Source: Tanypteryx hageni
Taxonomy: Eukaryota > Arthropoda > Insecta > Odonata > Petaluridae
Assembly: GCA_028673005.1 (NCBI GenBank)
Contig: CM054117.1
Coordinates: forward strand, 1,488,001-1,552,000
Reading direction: 5' to 3'
DNA length: 64,000 nucleotides
Shown: one piece after another, positions 1 through 12,300 of the stretch
Layout of the letters: every line of letters starts with the position of its first letter
How positions within the stretch are numbered: the stretch's first letter is position 1
Notes under the pieces: generated by a model
What the model saw: only the letters and a program-made list of their open reading frames with translations
Database searches by the model: none
Told to the model about the DNA's origin: nothing
Program-made: the position numbers and the translations under genes

Positions 1-15
1 GCGCACTGCAGATTC

Positions 16-1575
16 TCAACTGCCGCGTACTTCTTGGTCGAACGCGACAGGAGCACCGCGTCGTCCGCATACAGGGCGAGGACTTTGTGTCCACTTAAAC
101 CCCCTAGGGGGGTCGTGGGTGTAAATGTTGAAAAGGATGGGCCCCAGGACGGATCCCTGCTGGACGCCGGCGCAGATTTGCCGCATTCCCGATCCGACCC
201 GGAGCCAGAATATCCGGAAGGTCCTGCCCTGTAGGTATGACTGCACCAGTCGTACGAACCAGACTGGCATCTGGAGTCGAACCATCTTCAACAGGAGCGC
301 ACAGTGCCACACGCGGTCGAAGGCCTTCGATATATCAAAGAAGGCCCCCGCGACCGCCTGCCTCCTGTTGAAGGAGTCGGTGACGAAGTCGGTCACCCTA
401 CCCAGCTGCTGGGTGGTGGAGTGCCCCTCGCGGAAGCCGAACTGTTCGTCCGGGAGAATATGCTTTTCCCGGAGGATGACGTCCAGTGGCTTCCGGAGTA
501 GACGCTCAAAGATCTTCCCGAAGCCAGCCAGGAGCGATATTGGCCGGATGTCTCCGGGACCAACCTCCGTCCCTGGTTTCTTCGGGATACACACGATCTT
601 TGCCCTTTTCCAGGCTGACGGGAAGTATGGAATCCTGACGCAGCCGTTGTATACGGCGGTCAGGAATTCTATCGCTGTGACGGGGACATGCCGCAGGACT
701 ACGTAGGGAATACCGTCGTCCCCCGGAGCCCTCCTCAACCCGAGACGGCGAACCAGTGCCAAGACTCCGCCGCTAGTGAATAGAGGAAGCTCCACCTCCG
801 GCAGGGGATCCCGATCCAGCGAACCCAGCACCACTGCGATGTCCTCCTCCACCACATCCGACTCTGCTGTGGCCGGATTGGGACAGAAAACCGTCTCGAG
901 GTATTCTGCCATCAATCCGGCCTTCTCCTCTGGGGAACTCGCAACGCAGTCCCCACGGAAAATAAGAGTATCGCGCCACTGAGGTCCGCATAGCCTCGAA
1001 CAGGTCTTCCAGACTGAATGATCCCCCAGGCTGAGGGTGCGGAAATGATTCTCCCACACGTCCGAGCGCACGTCTTGCAACATGCGCCTGACGGTCCTGG
1101 TCAGACCATCCAGCTGGAGCCTGAGACCCAGCGTCCGATGGCGCTGCCACCGACGTCGGACGCTGTTTTTCAGGGTGATGGTCTCCCGGACGACTCGAGG
1201 CAGGGCGATGCGGACGGCCCTGGCGTTAACCACCTTAGGCACCGCAGCGTTCATGGCCTGTTGGACGGTGGAGGTGATGAGGTCGACCATCCTGTCGGCC
1301 TCATCCCTCGTCTCAGGAAGAGTCAGCACGACCGGCAGCTTTTCCGCGATGAATTCGCGGAAATACTGCCAGTCGGCTCTTACGAGGTCCAGACGCTGCG
1401 TTGGTGGGACTCGCACGGGCGAGTTCCCCAGAAGCAGCAGAGTCGGATTGTGGTCCGAGGACAAATCGCACATTGAATGAATGCTCAAGGATGCCCTGAC
1501 GTCGAGGACATCCCCGGAAGGCAGGATCGTCGGCTCTGTAGAAGCCAACACAGTCATCCTTTTCTCGTCTGCCAA
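16..1575 (-). pseudogene. LINE pol: endonuclease C-terminus plus reverse transcriptase
   Basis: An open stretch of 519 codons. Near the N-terminus (about residues 39-46) the run SDHNPTLL is the SDH motif that closes APE-type endonucleases. RT follows, with the fingers motif around RRAPGDDGIP, a palm box FFDISKAFDRVWH carrying the first catalytic Asp, FGFREGHSTTQQL, and GVQQGSVLGPILFN. The second catalytic box YADD is present at 60-71 (minus strand) but in a different frame. A frameshift near 90-110 therefore separates it, and the open frame ends in unrelated residues. The product would copy element RNA at a nicked target site. The copy is inactive by this break. Thumb and C-terminal regions lie off the window. 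Confidence 0.88.
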
Positions 1576-2035
1576 GTCCCGCAGTCTCGTGCTCTTCGGA
1601 TTGGCGACTCTCGAATGCCAGCTGGCATGCTTGGCATTCAGGTTGCCTATGACAATTTAGGGGCAGCCGTCTCCGACGAGATCCATGACCTCGTCCGGGT
1701 CCCACGGCCTTCCCAGCGGGTAGTACGCCGAGGAGAACCTGATCCACCCGTAGTCGGTCAGCACGTCGGCAGACACGGCCTCCATCGACCTGTATGATCG
1801 CTTCCGACACGGGCGATGCCTTACAGATCAATGGATCAATAATGCAGACCCACCCCGCCCCTGGTCGGGTTTCCGGGCCTGTCGGCACGGTAGATCGACC
1901 ATCCCGGTACCTTCCAGGAGTCCGATGGGCGGAGGTGGGTCTCATTGACTGCAGCCACGATGGCGTTCTTCTCCTCCGTATTCTCCTTGACTCCCCGTGC
2001 GTTCCATTACATGATGATGAAGCACCTCCTAGTCG
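1576..2035 (-). pseudogene. LINE APE endonuclease N-terminal part, frameshifted
   Basis: In minus frames between the gag block and the RT block, 1990-1840 reads NAIVAAVNETHLRPSDSW and then a segment ending RGGVGLH before a stop. ETHL is the motif holding the catalytic Glu of APE endonucleases in Jockey-type LINEs, and GGVGL matches the following strand. Downstream, matching residues continue in other frames up to the SDH motif near 1450. The domain is therefore present over its length but broken by at least two frameshifts or stops. No start codon can be chosen with confidence. Confidence 0.7.
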
Positions 2036-3075
2036 CCATTATTAGGTGACGAAGCGCGCTCCTTCAACATTTCCTCCAGCAGCGACAGGAGGAGTCGTCC
2101 CGATGTTGAGGAGATGTATCTCCTCAACGACCTGCAAATCATGGCCACCGTGGTCCAGAAGTCTGAGTCCACCTCGGACCCAGCGACCTCTGGCTCTACT
2201 TCAAGTGGCAGACGAGTATTTGCTGGTGCGGTACCCGCAGACGGTATCACCACTAACGCAGTAGGGACGGTGAGTACAGTCCTCGCGGCAGCCTTTATCT
2301 TTGGTTCGGCCATAGGGGTCGTGGTCCTGGCGGGGCCGTCAGCAACGGCCACACTCTCCACTTCCATGACCGATTTGGTCATCTGCTTCTCCCTTATTAC
2401 TAGTTCTTGTGCGGCCTTCCTCCTTTGCTTCCTTAGGAAGGTCTTGGAGGAAGGAGCCGATTGATCCCGTTGGGCAACGGGAGCCTTGGCAGGGGGCGCC
2501 ACGGAGGGCGACCCAGATGAAGAAGGGGCTGGAGCTGGGGCAGGTACGGCAGCAGGCCGCTGAACCTGCACAGAGACGGGGGCCGAGGGATTCGGACCCT
2601 TCGCCGCGGTGGAGTAAGACCGCGCAGCAGTCGCTTTTGCCGCGGGAGCAGACTTTGATTTGAGAAGGGCCGGTGCAGATTTAGGTGCCGGTTTCGGCAC
2701 CTTCTTCTGCTGACCTTCCTCGTATCGTTCAAGCGCCTCTAGGTTTGTGGGGCATTCCTTGAACGAGGACGATTGGTCGCCCTCGCAGTTGGCGCATCTG
2801 GTCGGTTCGTCGAGTAGCTTGAGGCAATCAGAGCCCTTGTGCGGACCCGCACACTTAAAGCACCTCGTGTCGCATAGGCACGCATGCGACATATGGCCGA
2901 ACCGCGGATAGTTGAAACATGTCAGCGGTCCGCGGCTGCCGCGGAAGTGCTCGACCTGAATCGAGCACCGGCACACCTTCTTAATTTTATTTGGGAGATG
3001 AGCTCTAGGAGTCCTCTCCACGTTGACAACGAATCGCTCAATGAGGACTCTTTTGCCGTCCTCCATCGCTGTCAT
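2029..3075 (-). pseudogene. LINE ORF1 (gag-like) C-terminal half with zinc knuckles
   Basis: A 348-codon open stretch. Residues about 1-45 look like the end of the PRE_C2HC-type region that precedes the knuckles in Jockey gag proteins (IKKVCRCSIQVEHFRGSRGP). Next come cysteine-histidine knuckles: CFNYPRFGHMSHAC (second Cys replaced by Tyr), CFKCAGPHKGSDC and CANCEG. The C-terminal half is a low-complexity Ala/Pro/Ser and Lys-rich tail. Gag proteins of this type bind the element RNA. The frame is closed upstream by a stop, so its first Met is not a true start. The upstream coding frame joins near a run of A residues at 3075-3079, where one base appears lost or gained. Confidence 0.82.
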
Positions 3076-3213
3076 TTTTGGACGTTCCTAACCACGAACC
3101 CCTTCTTGGTCAGGTCCGCCGACACGTCCTCAGGCCCGACGGACATCCAGCTCATAGTCATCGCCAATGACCTTGCTCAGCTCATTGGCGATGACCTTAT
3201 GAGACACGATGCC

Positions 3214-4053
3214 CTATACCACTATTGGTGATACGCGCAATCGTGTCCTCGTTTCTTTGCCGGAGTTTCCGGCTTGGCTTTTCTTATGGGCCTTTCCACC
3301 GGCTCCACCGTTAGCATTTGAGGAAGTCTTCTTCCTTTTTGCTCTGCGGCGGGTAACCTTTTTGAACCCTCCCTCATGGTCTTGACTATGCTCGTCGGAC
3401 GAGGCGAGGATAGTTGCCGAGCGGTCGGCCAACGAGGCGTCGGCGGGGCCGACGTCCTTCGTCACAGCAATTTTCCTTTTGCCACGGCTACCCTCCGCGG
3501 CGTCCATCGCCTCTGGGGCTGTGGATTTTTGGCCCCGCAAAGGGCCGTTTTCCACCGCCACACTCGAGGCCTCTGCTACCCCCAAGCCTGATTCAGAGGA
3601 GGGCAGGACATTCTCCACGCTACCCAGGGGGACAGAGGCGCCGACGAGGGCGACATGACCCTCTGCCAGAAGGGGAACTGAATTTAACATTTGCACTCCT
3701 CCAGTGGAGGCCTGTGCAGTATTTCCCCGCTTAGCCAAGGGATCAGCTTCTTCGGTCTCCAGGGCGGCAGCATCTGGAGTTGATCTAGCTAGATCTCTTA
3801 GCCCTTGCGGGGTAACTTTCCCTAAGCCGCTGGGCGGCTCGACCCGGTCATCAAGGGCAGCCGTACCAGTAAGCCCGCTCGGGCAGTGAATAGATCTTAC
3901 CGGCAGAGCCGGAGTCCCTAGTGACGAGTCGCTATGCGGACACGACCGGGAGACCTGGAGGCCCCCTTCCTCAAGGGCAGGCAACACCGCAGACCCACTC
4001 GTGTCGATGGTCATGATGGTCGAATAAATGGTGGAGGCCCTTTTCAGGGCCAC
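3214..4053 (-). pseudogene. LINE ORF1 (gag-like) N-terminal half
   Basis: A 279-codon open stretch upstream of the zinc-knuckle part in the same element. It is low in hydrophobic residues and rich in Ser, Pro, Ala and charged residues. It ends in a basic run (RRRAKRKKTSS) typical of the disordered N-terminus of Jockey gag. The ATG at 4053 is the first in the frame and sits about 200 bp inside the presumed element start. A third frame bridges 3210-3080, where residues resembling the PRE_C2HC region continue (DLTKKGFVVRNVQK). At least two frameshifts therefore split this ORF1. The region at 3165-3205 also contains a short inverted duplication of a GCCAATGACC word. Confidence 0.7.
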
Positions 4054-4250
4054 AACCCAAGCGAGAACTAGCCTCAGAAGGCTAGTTCAGGCAGTTCGGA
4101 GACTATCAAGTGATCAGAAGGGACTTGTTAGCCTTCCCTTGGCAGCCACGACCGACAAGATGGAGCGAAAGTTTCCAATTTACGGGAAAGCCGCACTGGG
4201 GGCTTCCCGTAAAACAAATGACAATCGAAAAACCTCGTAAAGCACAATGT
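4054..4250 (-). other. Probable 5' leader of the Jockey-type element
   Basis: About 200 bp of intermediate GC sequence between the ORF1 ATG and the sharp change to AT-rich DNA near 4260. No target-site duplication can be seen because the other end of the element is outside the window. The boundary is a composition-based estimate. Confidence 0.4.
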
Positions 4251-4719
4251 GCGTTGAGTTTGGGAGTACTACGTGAATAGGCCAATCAAGACTCAGGGCT
4301 CTCGGCGAGCATGAAATGGTATGAAATTTCTGTTTAGAGATATTGTCAGGAAGACGGGTGATTTTGATTTAGTTTAAACCATGCTGTTAAATGTGTTTGT
4401 CTAATGGCTGGGCTTACTACTGCTGCTGCCTATCTAATTTACTCAAAATATGCTAATTGTTCCCCAACAAAATGCACTGCCCATCTGATAATATTATGAG
4501 AACGACCACGCATTTTATTCTCAAGTAACCGCCATATTGCTTCGAGTGCATTCTCATAACGCGTATCCAAATATTACGACATCTGATCGTGATTTACTAA
4601 TTTTTCTTGAATGACAAAATTTGCATAGTCATTTCCCTTGTAGATATACTTAAATAAATACGTGGTTCATTTTGTTGATGTGCAAGCATCGACATTGATT
4701 TGGCAGTCTAAGTTGCGGC

Positions 4720-6720
4720 TTAGATATTTATTGTAAGACAATACGATTTTCTATTATCCACTGTGAATTTTCCAACTTGCGCTGTTCTGCCACTTTGTCT
4801 TCTACCATCGTCATTTGCAGTTGTTTCACTGTGAAATTCTTTGGGATATTTCTTCGTACACTTGTTCTTTTCCATGCATGGTGCATTTACATTTAAACCT
4901 CCACACAGACTATGAATCATACATCTTGAGATGATTTTGAAAATCTCTGGTTCTGTCACTTGAACAGGTAATTCAGCACACACATTTCTATCGACCATTT
5001 CCACTGTCGTAATCTTCTCGTCATCATTCAAAATATTCAAGAGGTAGATATGTGGCAACTCTCTCTTTTGGTACTCAAAACTGTATACAAAGGCATAATA
5101 TTTTCCTAAAATTTGGTTCTTTGTGATATAATTCACTAATTCGGTCAACTTTAGCTTGAACACACGAGCTACCAAGTAAAGTCTATCTCAACGTTATTGC
5201 AGTGGTAACAGATTATGATAAATTTTGGAGCAGTTTGGTTTACATGTCATTATAGTAACACAAAGATCAGGGTTACCACATTTGCTAATTATGACTATGG
5301 CATTCTGGAATCTTTCTCGCTTGTTTCTTTGCGTTCCTTCAAATGAAGATGACAATATATCAGTATGTCCTATTCTGTTCTTGGATTATTTACCACTTCA
5401 TTCAGATGATTCATCAATCCTTGGTATCATTATGCACCTAATCATCCTTGTTCAGATACTATAAAATTCAAACTATTCACTTCGACCGGAAGATTAGAAT
5501 CCACAGCCCATTGTTGAAATAATTGCTCACTGTTTAGAAAGGGATTAAATTCGCCCTCTCGAATAACTATTTGAGCTTACTTCCAACAACTTAATTTTAT
5601 TACGCGTGTATCTTCCATATTAATTTCCATGTTTGGTTGCCAGTCTGCTTCATCAGAAGGATAAAAATGTGTATTAATCATTAGGTATAAATTTGGACTT
5701 AAGATATTAAAAAATGATTAGTGGATTTTCATCACTTTATGGATATAGTCTAATATTCCTTGCAAAAGAAGGCACGCAATCAATGTTGCTAAATATCATA
5801 GTCTAAAAGCCATGTTAAAAAGAGGAAAATTTTTATTTTCCTTGAAAGCATGCTCTGTTCCTTTCTTTTCTACCTCACCTAAGGCTCTATAAACACATTA
5901 TTTTCCCAAATAAATCTCACTAATTCTTGCATCACAGCCGTATAGCATCATCTATATGCTTGATTGTTCAATCATCAATGACGTATTACTGAGCATTGCT
6001 TTGCTGTTCGTATTCTCCAGGATGCATATGAGAAGTTCTGTGATATAATTTTCAATGCTCTAAGGTGCAATATGGACCATGACTACTAACATTATCAATG
6101 TGTACTCCCATTGAAGCAAATGATACAGCACTGTTATAAGATCTTATATTCATTTTGAAATTTTAGAAATCCAGATGGTCAGGATTGGACATTACATATC
6201 TCAAATATGGTGGAAATGGTCTCATCGGCGGTAAAATTATTTTCTCTTTATGGCAGCAATTGTAAAACATGCCATCATCAGATAAGTCGCTGATGAAATT
6301 TAATAAAGTGCGGAATTGGAACAATCTCCAAACTTCCGTAATTGTTTAGCTCGTTCTGTTTCATCTTTGGTGTTGTTGCCAACAATTTGCAATTTTCTTG
6401 TTCTCTGGGCTCGGTGTCTTTGTCTATCGTTGGCTCTTCGTGCATTTCTTGTTTCTTCTATTTCATTGTACTTGGATCATGTCTTGCAGTATCAGCATTT
6501 TGTCTCACAGAGACTTGTTCTGTAGTTTGATATGGCCACCGAGTGGAAGCCCTTAATCTCTCTGATGATCTGTATGCGTTTTTTGCTTCTTTACTTTCAT
6601 TATTCGTCACATTAGCATTTCTTACAGCATCTGTATTCTGTATCGAAATACTTTTTCTTATGTTTCATTCTGCAAACTCGTTGTAGCTATCTGATCTATC
6701 TAATCTTCTTTCTACATCAA
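4720..6720 (-). pseudogene. Decayed Helitron Rep (Helitron_like_N region)
   Basis: Minus-strand fragments in the correct order of a Helitron replication initiator. From the N-terminus: a repeated basic region (6640-6320, with TRNARRAND and RQRHRAQRTRK); CCHKEKIILPP and a following PFPPYLRYVM near 6290-6190; NIRSYNSAVSFASMGVHID near 6150-6080; FNPFLNSEQLFQQWAVDSN near 5560-5480; PDLCVTIMTCKPN near 5265-5230; and an open stretch 5175-4720 with ARVFKLKLTELV, FEYQKRELPHIYLL and PCMEKNKCTKKYPK. In intact proteins FQKRGLPHAH carries the HUH metal ligands; here that motif reads PHIY, so the second His is lost. The Tyr-containing HUH C-terminal part and the helicase are not seen. Stops and frameshifts are frequent. 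Confidence 0.85.
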
Positions 6721-6749
6721 CATGATACCCTACAAGACGACTTTTTGGT

Positions 6750-7905
6750 GAATGGCAGGGAGTGCAGTACACTAAAGGTCCCTAATTTTCCTACGTTACC
6801 TTTTCTTATTATGTTCTCTTATCGTCCTAGGGAAAAACGATCCTCTATATCGCTCCGTCTTAAAATCAATCTCGTAAATCTTATCATCGCTATCCTGCCT
6901 TCCTTCGGGGAGATCCAATATCTCATTCGTTAGTACCTTCGGCAAATATTTTTCAGCAGTTTAAATCTGGCCTGAAGTTTACATTCCTCTAACGAAGCCC
7001 GTTTCAGATATTCTATTAATGACGTTTTATTTTGTTTACTATCGTAATTTCTCTTTATGAATCTAGCTGTCCTACGCTGCACTTTTTCTATCTCCCTAGT
7101 GAGTCCTATTTTGTAGGATCCCATACAGCTGACTTACGGTCTTTTTTTCGGAGGCACGTCGAACTATTCTCCCTATAAAAACCCTTTTTTGTTAGCGACA
7201 CTTATCACCCGGCAAATGTGGGTGTCCCCTGAGAGATCACGATGGATCGTGTCTCCTAGATATTTAACCGAATTTGAAACTGGAATCTTTACTTCGCCGA
7301 ACGGATAATTAACATCAAGTGAGCTATTCTTGGTTCTACGGAAATTGGAGACGCAGTTTTTGCTTAGGTTGAGTTATAACTGCCATTCCGTACACCACGC
7401 AGAAATAGCTTCTACATCATTTTGGAGATATTGGTAGTCTTCCGGATTGCTAATTTCTCTATAAATGACGGTGTCTAATTTTACTTCTGACTGCTGAGCT
7501 GGTACCGTTAATAAAAATTAGAAATAATAAAGGACAAGTACGCTTCCCAGAGTCAACCTCCGATAAGCTCAGGTACTTCCTATAACTCAAAAGTTCAGGG
7601 ATCCAAAAATAATTTTTAAATTAACGTCTAAGGTATCTAACTTTATTATTAACTTCCTGTGAGGCAACTTATCAAAGGCTTTCTTAAAATCTAAGAAAAT
7701 GGCGTCGACCTGCCTATTATTGTCCGCTTCTAAGTATAAAATGAACAAATTGAATTATCTAACCTACCTTTCCTGAAGCCGTGTTAAAAATCGTCTAATA
7801 ATGAATTACTATCCAGAAATCGCATTATGTTACTAATGGGGATGTACTCGGAAATCTTGCACGATATCGATGTCAGGCTGCATAGCCTAAGAATAACGGG
7901 AAGAA
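6750..7905 (-). pseudogene. CR1-like LINE reverse transcriptase, 3' half
   Basis: Degraded minus-strand RT. HGFRKGRLDNSICSF lies near 7790-7740. VDAIFLDFKKAFDKLPH (first catalytic Asp) is near 7710-7660. A second block reads GTSSAVRSKI, then ISAWCTEWQL (near 7430-7370) and VKYLGDTIHRDLSGDTHI (near 7270-7210). An open stretch 7124-6930 holds the C-terminal IEKVQRRTARFIKRNYDSK and YLKRASLEECKLQARFKLL signature typical of CR1-group proteins. A last block near 6900-6830 ends in FFPRTIREHN. The YxDD box is damaged and stops are frequent. Only the 3' part survives, as usual for 5'-truncated LINEs. It abuts the Helitron relic directly. Confidence 0.8.
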
Positions 7906-9049
7906 AGATATCCTTTTCCAAGGAGATCAAGGTATATGTTTAACGGCTTTCTTTATGATTTTTACTCTCTCTATACTTAGTATAGGAGAAAGTATTGTTT
8001 TCATGAAGAAAATCGATTCCGAGATTTTAGCGGAAATGCACGTTTTCATGCCCCCTGTACATTTTCTCGATGATGTCTGTGTGATAGGAATTTTGTGAGC
8101 ACTCTAACTAAAAAACTATTACTCAGATCAACACGAAATTACACATTTGACATTTTTATTAAAAGTACAAGACTTGTTTACTTTTTGGTTAAAATCAGTA
8201 AAACTGAAATTACACGGTTTCTTTTTCGTTCTTATCAATTTTATACATTAAAACTTCATAATTTATAATAATATTAAAGTGAAATATTGTAGACAATGTT
8301 ACTTTGGACAACGTTTGTATAAAACTATTTTTCCTAGAATGCATAGTTTAGGAATTGTTTTGATTTATTCGGCTTTTTTTTTTCAAATATCTTGATTATT
8401 AGTAATGTTTGTAAATGGCACAGCTGTAAAGAATAATATTCTCTACGACTTTTGCTTGAAACAAATTTTTGTAAAACGTAATTTCGGAGATATTTTATTT
8501 AATCGTACCGTACCAGTGTACACGGACGCTACCTTTCGGAAAATTCCTGAAACAACATATTTAATAAAAACTGAGGACGAAAAGAATTTAGGTTGACTTA
8601 TTGAAAAAAATAAAATCATTAGCTAAATATTCCATTTGAGAATATATCTTTTTAAAATGACCTTTTAAACAGCTTGCGCTGTGAAAATTTGACACCCTTG
8701 ACAAAAGGAAAAATTTTGTGTACTGATTGTTAATTAAGCATTTGAAAGCCTAGCACTACTAGTTCGATGAATCAATTTCTTCTTCCGTATGCCGTTTTTT
8801 GTTTATTGTCTGTTTATTTTCGCCTTTGTCTTTGTTTCATCTTTCTATAAGAATACTAAAAGTATGGAGAAAGTCATGAGTTGGCCACATCAGATTTTTA
8901 AATTATAATTTCGTTTTAATTGATACTGTACCAATAATCAATTCGATATCGTGTAAATATTCTACATTGAAGTTAATTTATAATCAATTTAAATCAAAAT
9001 TAAGAAGGTAAGATTTGTTTATATAGCTTCCCCGAAATAAAGGAACGAT
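7906..9049. other. AT-rich intergenic stretch
   Basis: No coding pattern, RNA gene or clear repeat boundary. The longest open frame (8405-8596) gives 63 residues with no recognisable family. Composition is strongly AT with poly-T and poly-A runs. Confidence 0.5.
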
Positions 9050-9360
9050 GACTAAAAAGTGTAACATAAAACTGTTTAAATATTACTTCTTAACTTGCCA
9101 CATTTAATATACGTTTAAGTACACTAAAATGAAAAAAAAAAACAAGAAAATAATTACAACTTTTGTGTAAAAGTTTGGTGGATTTTTAACTAAATATAAA
9201 TGTACATTGAATAGAAAACGAAATATTTACTACATTTGTCACCACAATTTTACACGAAAATTGTAATTATTGTAATGTTTGTTTTAGCTTTTTAGTGCAC
9301 TTAGACGCATATAACATTTAGCTAGATAAAAAGTAATTCTAATACAGTTTTATAGCTTTT
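9050..9360. repeat. Long imperfect inverted repeat (foldback element)
   Basis: The left arm at about 9066-9180 and the right arm at about 9241-9354 are reverse complements over roughly 110 bp with scattered mismatches, around a 60-bp spacer. Matching words include ATAAAACTGT, AGTGCACTAAAA/AGTACACTAAAA, ATAATTACAA and GTGTAAAA. Homology may extend outward to about 9050 and 9360. There is no coding potential. This is the architecture of a foldback MITE; no target-site duplication was confirmed, so the superfamily is unknown. Confidence 0.75.
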
Positions 9361-12300
9361 ATTACTAAATTTGGTAATAATTTGTGCTTGATTTTGCTAT
9401 GAAGATTTTTCCAATTCACCTATTTAAAAACCGAGGAGAATTTGGAATTGGATCACCTGCTATATGCGTAAACTTATCTTATGTTAATTTATGGTATATG
9501 GTTATTCTGCCACAGATTCGGTCACTAGAGCCTCGCTTATAAGTGGCCTCAGTTTGGAAATGTACGAGCAAAATTTCGGCTTTCCATCCTTTATATACCT
9601 TCGGAGATGCTAAAAAGAAAACATTTTAAATAGGTCCCTATTCGTCACTATATTTTTCAAATTTAAAGAAAAACAAATGGGATGGGCACAAAAATCTACA
9701 CTACAGCAGGTTTCGTCTATCTATCGTTTAGGGTTTCGTCACAATTTTAATATAAGCAAGAGCACAGACATACAGACGCCAAAGTGCACTATAAGCGCAT
9801 ATAAGTGCATTTTTTAAACACGCAAAAAATAATCTATACGAAATTTTTATTTATTTCGGGAAACAAATTTAGTTTTCATGCATCGGGCATTATATACGAA
9901 AGTTCTAATATGCAGTGATTTATTCTTTCTTTTAAATTGACTTTATGACCACGTAAACCGATAAATCCGCTTGTTCGGTATTGGACATTGAATCCTACCC
10001 ACCTACGTAAGTGAGTATATGCGTAGGTAGGTGTGTACGCATCTAAGCATCTATGCATGTGTATATATGTATGCGCGTATGTATGTCTGTATACTTAAAT
10101 CCATCCCAATCACCACCTCTTTACCGCAATTCTATTTTCCTGGTTTTTACTCCGAGGGTGCTCTTGAGCGTGGAGTCTGCAGCTACGTCGACAAGAGTTG
10201 TATAATATGGCCGTCCTCAAGCCAGCCTCGCGTTCATATTGACCGAAATTTGTTCTAGCACTCTCCCTCCCTCTCACTTGACCGTTCGCCATCTTATCCA
10301 TCTGCGACAACTGGAAAAGGAATATTTCCTTTCGGGTCAATATATATCCGGCTTCCCCATCTCCCTTCCTTTCAACATAGGATATTAATAAGAGATTATT
10401 TGGTTCTGGCGTCAGCCGCGTGCAACATCTGTGGCGCATTCTGCGGCCAGAGAGAGAGAGAGAGAGAGTTTGATGTAAGTTTCGCGCGTGACGATCCTGT
10501 GGCTGAATGATCCTTGCTTAGAAAGATGCAGTCGCGATAACGCACTTATACCTTGCGTCCCTCATTTCAACCGAACCCCATCAGTTTTCATCTTTATGGA
10601 TAATTAGAAAATGTTGCATAATTTCAGGATTGAATGTCATATGATAATGGCGAAACTATCGGTTCACTTAAGAGAAGTGATATTTGACCTACGCTCTGGG
10701 TATGAAAGACTTTGCAATAGGAATCCACTAGACATAAAATTCATTGCGTGAAACAAAGGAAATTTGAAATTTATACAGCTTGCGATTTTAGTTAATTTTA
10801 ATGATTACAACAATTATTAAATATCAAAACTTTTATCTTTCCTATTCCCAATAATAGTAAGAAATCGTTCGGAAAATATTGTATCTCCCGATCAACGCTA
10901 CGAAGTAATACTCACGATTTATGCAACAAACGCTTTTAGGAAATTGCAAATAGACTGCACAACATTGTTTTATAAGGAAGATGATTCTTGAGCATCTAAT
11001 CATTGATATATTCTAAAATGAAACACACCTAATCGATACAAAGAAAAGTTCATAAAGTATATCCAAGGGTGCCAAGGGACAATATGGGCCTCTGAACAAA
11101 CAACCTGCCGGGCCCCACAGTGAACTTAATTCTCGATAGGTCTTGGCAACTGAAGTAAACCTTATATTCTCTTTCCACAATAGTAAATATTTTTCTTTCA
11201 AAAACAAATTTAAACCAAAATTGAATGATGTCGCTGTTTTATTGTGCATTTTGGTATTGAGGCTGTTAAGCACACACACGCACACATATATAAATATATA
11301 GCAACAAAATGTTTTCTGCAAAAGCATTAATCTCACAATAAACATATCTAAGCACAGCATATGTGCCGTAGGTAAGAAAAATAAAGCTATTATAGATATT
11401 ATGTTAATTTAAATATGTAAAAATACCGAAATGTAATGAATGTAGCGACGTTTTCTTATTGCATCTAATTTTAGTATTCTCGCCAAAAATGTTGCACTGT
11501 GAATCAGGCTTTAATAAAACCAGGGCGTGATTTCGGGTATTCCCCGATACATTCCCAGCTGGTCAGCCGTGGATATTATATTTTACGCTTTTGGATATAA
11601 AAGCTTCCGCGGCGTAGCGACGACCTTGTCAGCAAAATAAATGAAGTATATAATAAATTGTATTTAGCTTTCACATACTCTCTATGAGTAGGTATTCAGC
11701 GGGATGCCATTCCGACATCTAGCAGCAATGTAAATGCATAGGTACATTGTCACTAAATATATTTTATTTATACAATTCTTACATAATAAAAAAGTTGTTC
11801 AAATTCATAATAATTATTTATAGACGGTGAAACCTCTAATAAAGTGAATTTAGGATAGTAGCACCCAAACCTCGGGCCCGGGTCCCATGAGGGTTCTCGT
11901 GCCCCGGAGCCAACTGCCCTCTCCCTTTCGTCAGGCCTGAGTATATCATAAGACCAACATATGAAGAATTAGTTTCAAACTACTTATAGTTATGAGCATT
12001 CCATGAAAACGACTTCGTAGCCGACTCTTAACCTCCAGCGAGCAGGATCTGAAATCGAGAACCGATAGTCGATCGGTTCCTCAAAGACGAACGTTCATAA
12101 AGAGGGCCAATAAGACGACGAAGAAAAAATAAAGAACGTAAAGTATAATGCTCAGAGTGTATATTTTGCAGTACCGCACGTGCTCCGAACGATATATCGT
12201 CAATAGCATTATATAGAATCGTCCATCATCTCAGATTTATTGAGCAGCCGAAGCTCTCTCGATTCGGGGTGAAATGGAAAGGGGACAAGGGAATAAGGAT

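Larger units (their letters stand above)
1..4250 (-). mobile_element. Jockey-clade non-LTR retrotransposon, cut by the window's left edge
   Basis: A GC-richer block, read on the minus strand, with the order of a Jockey-type LINE: a 5' leader near 4250-4054, a gag-like ORF1 with zinc knuckles (4053-2029), an APE endonuclease (about 2030-1480) and a reverse transcriptase (about 1200-1). The 3' part of RT, the 3' UTR and the tail lie outside the window. Frameshifts break ORF1, the endonuclease and RT, so this copy cannot be autonomous. Base composition is clearly higher in GC than the flanking DNA beyond 4260, which supports a transferred or recently inserted unit. The clade call rests on the gag type and RT motifs, not on a tree. 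Confidence 0.85.

Noticed and set aside
10130..10570. Possible exon or promoter in a GC-raised patch
   Set aside because: There is no splice signal, TATA-initiator arrangement or domain that could support either reading; kept only as part of an unannotated stretch.
11013..11360. 115-codon minus-strand frame
   Set aside because: It reads through a CA/TA microsatellite and has no family features. Chance frame.
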